DNA from: CAVVVS01 sp963751355
GTDB lineage: Bacteria > Bacteroidota > Ignavibacteria > Ignavibacteriales > Ignavibacteriaceae
DNA length: 64,000 nucleotides
Assembly (NCBI GenBank): GCA_963751355.1
Contig: CAVVVS010000071.1
Coordinates: 18,353 to 82,352 of the forward strand
Direction of reading: 5' to 3'
The position numbers and the translations under genes were made by a program. Below are positions 48,255 to 56,452 of this stretch, in pieces. The first letter of the stretch is position 1. Every line of letters starts with the position of its first letter. The notes beneath the pieces were generated by a model. That model had not been told where the DNA came from, searched no databases, and saw only the letters and a list, made by a program, of their open reading frames with translations.

Positions 48255-48698
48255 ATGAAAATAGAATATAACAACTTATATACACATTTTATTTTTGTAA
48301 CGTTGAATCGTATGCCGGTTCTTAAAGAAAGAAGCTGAAATCGAATTGAGAAATATATAACCGGGATTGTCAATAATAATGATTCCAAATTATATGCGAT
48401 ATATGCAAATCCTGAACATGTTCATTTTCTCGTATCCCGTTCTCCTAAATTGTCGGAGGAATATCTTGCAACAATTGTAGCGGAAAGTTCCGAACAATTT
48501 ATAAATGAAAATAAGTTATGCAGCGGGCATTTTACCTGGCAGAAATCTGCTGCTGCCTTTTCCGTATCGAAAGCAGATGTAAATAAAGTTTGTAGATACA
48601 TACTGAATCAACCCGAACATCATTGCAAGGTAACTTTTAATGGGGAATATGAGAAATTAATGAAATTTTATCAGATGAGTTTGAATACAAAAAAATAA
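48255..48698 (+). pseudogene. RAYT/IS200-like transposase, inactivated by an internal stop
   Basis: From the ATG at 48255 the frame reads LYTHFIFVTLNRMPVLKERS, then a TGA at 48336-48338, then continues in the same frame with NRIEKYITGIVNNNDSKLYA and the HUH nuclease motif PEHVHFLVSRS. The C-terminal block FTWQKSAAAFSVSKADVNKV with YILNQPEHH follows, where the catalytic Tyr is expected. The intact form would be about 147 residues, a Y1 single-strand transposase domain. The in-frame stop, not a frameshift, breaks it. REP-like palindromes on both sides suggest it is a REP-associated tyrosine transposase. The gene is probably inactive. Confidence 0.85.
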
Positions 48699-48731
48699 AG
48701 TAATAAGGTTATGCATTGCCAGGTTACTCGA
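48695..48731. repeat. REP-like unit downstream of the transposase remnant
   Basis: AAAGTAATAAGGTTATGCAT followed by TGCCAGGTTACTCGA is a direct repeat of the 47912-47950 unit, with about eight differences. Together the copies bracket the transposase remnant. Confidence 0.65.
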
Positions 48732-48782
48732 TTTCATCTTAAGTGTTAATCATTATACATAAATCTCATTTTTGAGGGAGTT

Positions 48783-51700
48783 ATGAAAACAATTCATTTA
48801 ATGTTCAGCGCATCGTTATTTATTATTCTAACAATTGCTTATCCTGTTTTTCCGCAGCAGCGGCATAAGACCGAAGCAAATGCCGATTTGATCGAATATA
48901 CTAACAAAGAAGGACTTCCGTCCAATAACTTTTCCAACATAGTACAAACTAAAAACGGCTACATTTGGATCTCCGGGGTGGAAGGAACATACCGGTTTAA
49001 CGGAGATGAGTTTGAGGAAGTCGGAGAAAAATACGGAGTACCGGAAATGCAGAATATGTATTACGATTCAACTAACAATATACTTTACTTCGCATCTCCT
49101 CAAAAATTTATTTCATTCGACGGAAAGCAATTCAAAACATATTCCGCTAAAGACGGATATAAAATTCACGGTTTATCCGGGCAGGTGATTCAGTTAATGA
49201 AAGCCGACAGCAAAGGAAGGATCTGGATTGGTTCATCCACACCATTCGTAGATAAAAAATTTAACGGCGGTCTCACCGAATTTGATCATGGAAAATTTAC
49301 GGTTTATGATTCAACAACTTTCCCGCTGGATAATGCGACGGGCTTTGTGGAAACACCCTACGGTGACATTATTTTTGAATCTTCCGGGCATAATACTCAA
49401 ACGAAAGAAGGCGCATACTTAGCATTATATAAGAACGGAAAGTTTAAAAGAATCGATGAATCTTTGGGAATAAATTTGCAAGGTACAATAACTCTCCCGG
49501 GCAGCCTTGTAAATTCTGTGGACAAGGACGGTAATACCTGGATAGCATGTACGGGAAATCAGGTGTCAAATAATAATAAAAATAATTCAGGTGTTTTAAT
49601 GTATGACGGAACTAATTTCCATCAGTATAATGCATTTGTGAAAACACTCGAAAAAAATCAGTTCCCTTTGGAAGCATATTACAGCAATAAACTTAACAAA
49701 GTATTTGTAACCACATATGATGCTACCGGGCAGAATTTTTCCGCAAATAATAAATCAATTTATGTGTTTGATAACGGAAGATTTAAACCTTCCGGCATTT
49801 CGGCAAATATTAAAAATATTACGACGCTAAACACTGGAAGTATTATTAAAGATTTCCGGTATTCGGCATGTATAATAACTAAAAGTAATAGAACATTCCC
49901 GGAGTTATTAAACTTTGTAACAGTTAATTTATCCCAAAGTTCAAAATATCCGAACCAGTCATTTTCCTATTCAAACGGAAAGTGGAAAAAATACGATGCG
50001 CTTTCAGCGATATTCGATAAGCAGTTGAAAAACGGATATTTAATGAAAACTTCGAACGGATTTGGAATTTATTATCCCAATCATTCGAGAATGCTGACCA
50101 AGAAAGACGGCCTGCTCCAACTTCAAGGCGGAATACCAAATTTATTTACAGATAAAAACGGCAATGTATGGATATCATTTTCATACAGCGATATATCTTC
50201 ATACGCTCAGTTTAATAATATCGGTATAAATTTTTGGGACGGCAATAAGTTAAGAGCTTTTACAGAAAAAGACGGTCTCTCAAGTAATATTACTTTTAAT
50301 ACCTTTCAAGACAATAACGGCAGAATTTGGATACCTACATCTAAGGGAATAACGCTCGCCAGGGAAATTGTAAACAGCGACGGTAAAACTTTATTAAAAT
50401 TCAAAAAAATTCAGTCCAGTGGAAGAAATGAACCATACAACGCTACCAATTTATTGGAAACAAAAAACGGAAGCATTTATGCATGGCAGAATTTTGTTAG
50501 ACCGGCTTCAAAAAATACTCCTAAAGCAGGTTTTTATTTAGCTAAATTCAACGGTAATGAATTTGTAAGAATAAATTCTCCTTTCAATACGGAAGATAAT
50601 AAAAAATTATATCAGCACATTGAGATGCACGAAGACCAAAACGGTAGATTATGGCTGTTAGGTGTTTTCTCTAATAGCCCAAAAGAAATTACATCCGCAA
50701 GTTCAAAAATTAGAATTTTTAACGGCAAGGCCTGGATGAAACCTCCTGCAAGCTGGCAAGTTCCGGATGATCAGCTTCACTACGTTGGTGATTTAAAAAA
50801 CGGGATGTATTTTCTTACTGTGGGCGAATTCTATAATTTCAACGGTAGTAAATTTGTACGGCTTACCGATAGTGTAAATACAAATGCCGATTTTAGAATA
50901 TTAAAGGGAGCCAGTGTTGCCGGTACAGCAACCAATATTCAAGCCGGAAATAAACTTTATATAAGACTCCGTAACCGCGGGCTGGTAATCTTCGACGGGA
51001 AACATTTAAATTTTTATACCAAAAAAGACGGGCTCCCTTCAACAAGTATATCTAATCCGTTAGTCGATGCTAAAGGAAGAGTTTTCTTTTCCAGTCCGGT
51101 TGGTATGCTGCAGGTAACCGGAGATCAATTTCAAACTTATTATGATGATGAAAATGTTGCCAGCGGCGGGCCGTATATAGGTATAAAAGACGGCAAAGGA
51201 AATTTACTGGAATTGTACAACGGAGTTGGACTCTATGTAAGAAAAATTGAAAATAAAAGTTTCCCTTTGAAAATATCTTCAGTCAGAATTGACGATAAAC
51301 CTTATTTTTATTCTTTCCCTCAAAAGTTATCATACTCGCAAAACTCTTTTGTCTTTAATTATTCGGCACTGAATTTTAAGGATCCCTCTCAGACTACTTA
51401 TGAGCACATATTGCAGGGATATGATAAAAACTGGTCCAGGGCAACTAATCTTGCATTTGCCGAATACCAGAACCTGCCATCCGGCAAATACAAATTTAAA
51501 GTTAAAGCTGTTACATCAAACGGAATTAAAACAAATGTTGCATCGTATTCTTTTATAGTTTATCCGCCTTTCTGGAAAACCTGGTGGGCTTATACCATTT
51601 ATGTGCTTCTTTTCGGACTAGGGCTTGTGGGATTTAGAAAATATGAAAAAGGGAAAATAATAAAGAAAGAAGCTGAAAAATTAAAAGATGAAAGAGCCGC

Positions 51701-52478
51701 CACTGCTTTAAAAGAAGCAAAACTTCGTGCACAGATTGCCGAAGCCGAGAGCGCAAGAAAAAGTTTGGAACTGGAAGAAGCACGCAAACTCCAGCTTTCG
51801 ATGCTGCCTAAAGAAATACCTTCTCTGCCGCATCTTGATATTGCCGTTTACATGAAAACCGCTACGGAAGTAGGCGGAGATTATTATGATTTTCATCTGC
51901 ATCCTGACGGAACATTAACAGTAATTCTTGGAGATGCAACCGGGCATGGGATGCAGTCGGGAATGATGGTTTCGATAATGAAATCTCTTTTCATGTCCGA
52001 TAGAACAAATAAAGAATTAAAACCGTTTTTCGAAAATGCGAGCGCGGCAATTAAAGACATGCAGCTTGGCAGACTAATGATGGCTTTAAATTGTGTGCAG
52101 ATTAACGGGAGCAATAAAATTGTAACTGTTAATGCAGGAATGCCGCCGCTTATGATTTACAGAAACAATAGGCAAATAGTTGAAGAAGTTTCTTTAAATA
52201 ACATGCCTCTTGGCGCTATGAACGGTCTCAGCTATGATACTGCAGAATTGAAGATAGATAAAGGTGATACAATATTGATGATGACTGACGGATTTGCCGA
52301 ATTAAAAAATAAGAATGAAGAATTGTACGGCTACAGGAGGGCGAGAAACTGTTTTGAAGAATCTGCCAGGAAAGAGCCGGAAGATATAGTAAATCATCTA
52401 AAAGAAGAGGGGATAAGTTGGACAAACAACGGCGAACCGGAAGATGATGTTACATTCGTAGTAATTAAAATGAAATAA
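48783..52478 (+). CDS. Two-component-propeller sensor with SpoIIE/PP2C phosphatase output
   Basis: A 1231-residue membrane protein. A signal peptide (1-26) is followed by periplasmic propeller repeats (~35-850) of the Reg_prop type, seen as VQTKNGYIWISG, DKDGNTWIACTG, DKNGNVWISFSY and DNNGRIWIPTSK. A Y_Y_Y domain (~855-925, YNLPSGKYKFKVKA-like block), one transmembrane helix (~934-952) and a coiled coil rich in Glu/Ala follow. The PP2C domain has KTATEVGGDYYDF, GDATGHGMQSGMM, NAGMPP, MMTDGFAELK and EDDVTFVV. Unlike canonical RsbU it has AGM where AGH is usual. A GGGAG site precedes the ATG. It should turn an extracellular signal into STAS dephosphorylation; the ligand is unknown. Confidence 0.9.
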   Translation: MKTIHLMFSASLFIILTIAYPVFPQQRHKTEANADLIEYTNKEGLPSNNFSNIVQTKNGYIWISGVEGTYRFNGDEFEEVGEKYGVPEMQNMYYDSTNNILYFASPQKFISFDGKQFKTYSAKDGYKIHGLSGQVIQLMKADSKGRIWIGSSTPFVDKKFNGGLTEFDHGKFTVYDSTTFPLDNATGFVETPYGDIIFESSGHNTQTKEGAYLALYKNGKFKRIDESLGINLQGTITLPGSLVNSVDKDGNTWIACTGNQVSNNNKNNSGVLMYDGTNFHQYNAFVKTLEKNQFPLEAYYSNKLNKVFVTTYDATGQNFSANNKSIYVFDNGRFKPSGISANIKNITTLNTGSIIKDFRYSACIITKSNRTFPELLNFVTVNLSQSSKYPNQSFSYSNGKWKKYDALSAIFDKQLKNGYLMKTSNGFGIYYPNHSRMLTKKDGLLQLQGGIPNLFTDKNGNVWISFSYSDISSYAQFNNIGINFWDGNKLRAFTEKDGLSSNITFNTFQDNNGRIWIPTSKGITLAREIVNSDGKTLLKFKKIQSSGRNEPYNATNLLETKNGSIYAWQNFVRPASKNTPKAGFYLAKFNGNEFVRINSPFNTEDNKKLYQHIEMHEDQNGRLWLLGVFSNSPKEITSASSKIRIFNGKAWMKPPASWQVPDDQLHYVGDLKNGMYFLTVGEFYNFNGSKFVRLTDSVNTNADFRILKGASVAGTATNIQAGNKLYIRLRNRGLVIFDGKHLNFYTKKDGLPSTSISNPLVDAKGRVFFSSPVGMLQVTGDQFQTYYDDENVASGGPYIGIKDGKGNLLELYNGVGLYVRKIENKSFPLKISSVRIDDKPYFYSFPQKLSYSQNSFVFNYSALNFKDPSQTTYEHILQGYDKNWSRATNLAFAEYQNLPSGKYKFKVKAVTSNGIKTNVASYSFIVYPPFWKTWWAYTIYVLLFGLGLVGFRKYEKGKIIKKEAEKLKDERAATALKEAKLRAQIAEAESARKSLELEEARKLQLSMLPKEIPSLPHLDIAVYMKTATEVGGDYYDFHLHPDGTLTVILGDATGHGMQSGMMVSIMKSLFMSDRTNKELKPFFENASAAIKDMQLGRLMMALNCVQINGSNKIVTVNAGMPPLMIYRNNRQIVEEVSLNNMPLGAMNGLSYDTAELKIDKGDTILMMTDGFAELKNKNEELYGYRRARNCFEESARKEPEDIVNHLKEEGISWTNNGEPEDDVTFVVIKMK

Positions 52479-52593
52479 AACTGTCGTTTTGAACAAACGA
52501 TTTGACGTGAAATTGCTTGCCGGTAGGCAGGGAATCTTCAATATTGTTCTTTGCTCAGGTGTTACAAAACTTATCAAATATTAAGGCCGAATT

Positions 52594-55500
52594 ATGAACT
52601 CCTCTAATAAATATTTTAATATAAACTTCTTAATAATCTGCATAGCTGTGTTAACTATCGGCAATCCAAAAGCACAGGATAAATATTTTTTTGAAAAACT
52701 TTCCGTGTCCGATGGTTTGTCAAATTCTGTTGTGCTTTGTGCGTACCAGGATCATCTGGGATACCTCTGGATCGGTACAATAGATGGATTGGATAGATAT
52801 GACGGTTATAATATTAAAGTTTACAAAAATATTCCGGGTGATTCGACCAGTTTGTCTTATAATTATGTTTCTGCAATAAACGAGGATGAGAACGGCAATT
52901 TATTTATAGGCAGTTTTAATTATGTAAGCAGATACAACAGGGCTGATAATAGTTTCACCCGCATATCTATGGATGAAGGATTACAATTAAACTCCTCGCA
53001 AGTAACTTCTATTATAAGAGATTCAAAGAACAGGCTCTGGATTTGTACAAGTTCTACCGGTGTTCAATTATACGATAAAAAAGCAAAAAGGTTTAAGGGA
53101 ATAAACTTCCGTGATTATTCGGGAAAAATTATTCATTTCGACCAAATATATAATATTAATAAATTAACTGAATTAAAAAACGGCAACCTTTTAGCCCCTT
53201 ACCCGGGAAAAGGAATATTCATATACAATCCGTCAGCAAATGAATTCCAACCATACTTTTCTAATCCTAAATTAAATCAAAAAAATATAGTGGATATTTT
53301 TGAAGATAGTTCGGGAAAATTGTGGCTAGGTGGTGAAGATGAAATAAAAATCTATAATCCCCTCAATTATGATATCGAGACTATTGATATGCATTCCAGG
53401 TTTCCACAACAGGGAGATAATAATAATTATGGATTATTCCATCAAGATAGCAACAATCATATTTTTATGATTTGCAGTAATGGAATTCTTGAAACAGATA
53501 CTAAAGCAAGCAATTTTTCCCTGATTACAAAAAACATACCTAATTTTACACCTAATTCTTTCTACAGAGATAACTTCGGCATATACTGGATTCCAACCAA
53601 CGGAAACGGATTGTACCGGTTTGATCCCGCAAAAAAACCTTTTCTATATTTCCCTGTAAACAATAAAAATAATTCTGTTGCAAGCACTTCTCAAATAAAA
53701 AGTATAGTTCAAAATCCATTAAATAAAAAAGAACTCGTGGTATCTCAAGAAAATCGCGGTATATTTAAATTCGATAGAAGCAACAACCAATTCACAAAAA
53801 TTCAAAACCAGGCGGGTGACAATTTAATCTTAGATACAAAAGGAAATTTATGGTACTCGGCAGACAATGCTTTACATAAGTTTAATTTAAAGACCGAGAA
53901 AAAAGAAGAATTTCGCTTTAAAGATACTTCTTATACAAGACCGCCTTTCACTGTTAATAGAATTAAAATTGGGCCGGACGGGAATATCTGGATAGCAGAT
54001 CGACAGGGAATTAATATATTTAATCCAGAAACAAATACCTTTCACAGACTTCCGACAATAACAAATAAAAAAGCCAGCCAGGGTTTGATGTCGGAACTTA
54101 GAAGTACGGTACAAAATAATCAGCCGGTTGCAGCTATACTGAAGGTTGGAGAAGGCGTAAATCTTTCAAAAAATTTTAGTCTTAATAATAAAACTAAAGT
54201 ATTGGTTATAAATCTTGGTGAAGGAAGATTAACCAGCCTGGATGAAAATATGTTTGATTACGGCTGGATTGAAAATTCAAAAGGGGAAAAAATATGGTCC
54301 GCCGGTTCCGTACAAAAATCATTTAACGACGGAGGCGGATATAAAAATAGGATTACTCCTGCTTGTATTGAACTGCCGGCAGGAAAATATTCACTTCATT
54401 ACGTTTCGGATATTGGAAACAATTACGGTGCTTTTAATGTTACGGCTCCTCCGGATTCGGAATGGTATGGAATACAGGTTATACCGGTTAGCGATGAACT
54501 ATATTCAGTTCTTGATAAACAAATTAAGAAAGAATCGGATAATAAATATTTTCCGCCGTTTGAAACAGCAAGCGATATTGAATTCAGCAGAAAGTATATA
54601 AATACTGCGTGGATTACTACACGCGGGTCGGGCTTAATTCGATTAAACTTAAATGATAACACTTATAAACTTTACCGTTTTGACGACAAAACCGAAAGAT
54701 TCCCGATTATAAATCTAATGTCTATTTCATTTGAGGATAGGGACGGTATAATATGGGCATCTACACTAAGCGGCTTAATACGTTTTAATCCCGAAACTGA
54801 AAAATTTAAGTTAATAAATCAAAAAGACGGCCTTGCAAGTAACATTGTTTTATTCATTACTCAAGATCTGAACGGTAATTTATGGTTTGGCACTCCGGGC
54901 GGACTTTCTATGCTGGATGAAAAAAATAACAACGGAAGATTAAGTTTTATAAACTATGATAATAAAGACGGAATAAATGATCTTCCGGTTAACAATTCGC
55001 TTGCAATGACTGCAGACGGGGAAATTTTTTACGGCGGATATAACGGGCTGAATGCTTTTTACCCGGGAAGTGCAAACAAAACACTTCCGGATCCATTAAT
55101 TACGGATTTAAGTATTTCCGGAATGCCTGTTGAAAAACTTGCTGATGAACTGAATCTTAAGACAGACATAAGTGAAGCCAAACAGATTGAATTACCTTAT
55201 TCAGATAACAACCTTTCATTTGAATTTGCATCAATTCACTTTTCGCGCCCGGCAAAAAACAAAATTGCATATATGCTGCAAGGCCTGGATAAGAACTGGA
55301 ACTACACCAAGAGGAGATTTGCTTCTTACTTAAATCTTTCTCCCGGTAAATATGTTTTTAAAGTCAAAGGTTCCAACGGCGACGGCATTTGGAATCCGAA
55401 AGTTGCTTCATTAAAAATTATTATTACTCCTCCATGGTATCGAACAACTTTTGCATATATATTTTACGGAATTTTATTTGCCGGGTTAATTTTCGGCTTC

Positions 55501-56319
55501 GATAGATTCCAACGAAGAAGATTGTTGAATAAAGAAAGAAACGCCGCTGCAATAAAGGAAGCGCAATTGCGTGCTAAAATTGCCGAGACTGAAAATGAAC
55601 GCAAAACAAAAGAACTTGAAGAAGCAAGACAGCTTCAGCTTTCTCTGCTTCCTAAAAACTTACCCGAACTTCCGCACCTTGACATTGCTGTGTACATGAA
55701 AACGGCAACAGAAGTCGGCGGAGATTATTATGATTTCCACTTAGCCATGGACGGAACATTAACTGTAGTTTTAGGCGACGCCACAGGGCACGGAATGAAA
55801 GCCGGAACAATGGTAACAGCGGCGAAATCTTTATTTAACAGCTACGCTTCTAATCCGGATATACTTTTTACTTTTCATGAAATGTCGCGCTGCATAAAGC
55901 AAATGCATTTCCATATGCTTTCAATGTGCCTTGCAATGCTTAAAATCAGCGGCGATAAGGTAAGAATGTCTTCTGCCGGGATGCCGCCTATTTTTATTTA
56001 CAGAAAATATGACAGAACAATTGAAGAGCACGTAATAAAAGGAATGCCGCTAGGTGCAATTAACAAATTTCCTTACGACTTAAAAGAAACAAAATTAAAA
56101 ACCGGCGATACTTTGTTATTGTTCAGCGACGGACTGCCGGAACTTCATAATTCTAATGAAGATATGTTCGGTTATAAAAGAGTTAGAAATGTTTTTGAAG
56201 ATGTGGCAGAAAAAAGTCCCGAAGAAATTATAGAGCATTTAAAAACCCAGGGCTCAAAATGGGTAGATGACAAAGATCCCGATGATGACGTAACATTTGT
56301 GGTTATTAAGGTGAAATAA
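52594..56319 (+). CDS. Two-component-propeller sensor with inserted beta domain and SpoIIE/PP2C output
   Basis: A 1241-residue paralogue of the preceding protein: signal peptide (1-28), propeller repeats (DHLGYLWIGTIDGLDRYDGY, RDSKNRLWICTSS, EDRDGIIWASTLSGL, QDLNGNLWFGTPGG), a Y_Y_Y domain (~870-945), a transmembrane helix (~951-972), a coiled coil and the PP2C domain (KTATEVGGDYYDFHL, GDATGHGMKAGTM, SAGMPP, FSDGLPELH, DDDVTFVV). At about 499-629 the propeller is interrupted by an extra beta-sandwich-like domain (MFDYGWIENSKGEKIWSAG, CIELPAGKYSLHYVSDIGNN). Its output is almost the same as the upstream paralogue while the sensor has diverged. The PP2C again carries AGM. Confidence 0.9.
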   Translation: MNSSNKYFNINFLIICIAVLTIGNPKAQDKYFFEKLSVSDGLSNSVVLCAYQDHLGYLWIGTIDGLDRYDGYNIKVYKNIPGDSTSLSYNYVSAINEDENGNLFIGSFNYVSRYNRADNSFTRISMDEGLQLNSSQVTSIIRDSKNRLWICTSSTGVQLYDKKAKRFKGINFRDYSGKIIHFDQIYNINKLTELKNGNLLAPYPGKGIFIYNPSANEFQPYFSNPKLNQKNIVDIFEDSSGKLWLGGEDEIKIYNPLNYDIETIDMHSRFPQQGDNNNYGLFHQDSNNHIFMICSNGILETDTKASNFSLITKNIPNFTPNSFYRDNFGIYWIPTNGNGLYRFDPAKKPFLYFPVNNKNNSVASTSQIKSIVQNPLNKKELVVSQENRGIFKFDRSNNQFTKIQNQAGDNLILDTKGNLWYSADNALHKFNLKTEKKEEFRFKDTSYTRPPFTVNRIKIGPDGNIWIADRQGINIFNPETNTFHRLPTITNKKASQGLMSELRSTVQNNQPVAAILKVGEGVNLSKNFSLNNKTKVLVINLGEGRLTSLDENMFDYGWIENSKGEKIWSAGSVQKSFNDGGGYKNRITPACIELPAGKYSLHYVSDIGNNYGAFNVTAPPDSEWYGIQVIPVSDELYSVLDKQIKKESDNKYFPPFETASDIEFSRKYINTAWITTRGSGLIRLNLNDNTYKLYRFDDKTERFPIINLMSISFEDRDGIIWASTLSGLIRFNPETEKFKLINQKDGLASNIVLFITQDLNGNLWFGTPGGLSMLDEKNNNGRLSFINYDNKDGINDLPVNNSLAMTADGEIFYGGYNGLNAFYPGSANKTLPDPLITDLSISGMPVEKLADELNLKTDISEAKQIELPYSDNNLSFEFASIHFSRPAKNKIAYMLQGLDKNWNYTKRRFASYLNLSPGKYVFKVKGSNGDGIWNPKVASLKIIITPPWYRTTFAYIFYGILFAGLIFGFDRFQRRRLLNKERNAAAIKEAQLRAKIAETENERKTKELEEARQLQLSLLPKNLPELPHLDIAVYMKTATEVGGDYYDFHLAMDGTLTVVLGDATGHGMKAGTMVTAAKSLFNSYASNPDILFTFHEMSRCIKQMHFHMLSMCLAMLKISGDKVRMSSAGMPPIFIYRKYDRTIEEHVIKGMPLGAINKFPYDLKETKLKTGDTLLLFSDGLPELHNSNEDMFGYKRVRNVFEDVAEKSPEEIIEHLKTQGSKWVDDKDPDDDVTFVVIKVK

Positions 56320-56339
56320 GATTATCAATCACATAATTG

Positions 56340-56411
56340 CTCAGTGTACTCTGTGTTATCTCTGCTTTCTCTGTGGTTTAAAATCCTTTTTACCACAGAG
56401 TTAACGTAGAA
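56340..56411. repeat. CACAGAG-type dispersed intergenic repeat, copy 2
   Basis: CTCAGTGTACTCTGTGTTAT, then CTCTGTGG and TTTTTACCACAGAG, form a set of units that can fold on themselves. It resembles the element between nuoE and nuoF read on the opposite strand. It lies between two PP2C sensor genes. Confidence 0.6.
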
Positions 56412-56452
56412 AGAATTTATCGCTTTATGAAATAAATAGTATAGAAAGAACA

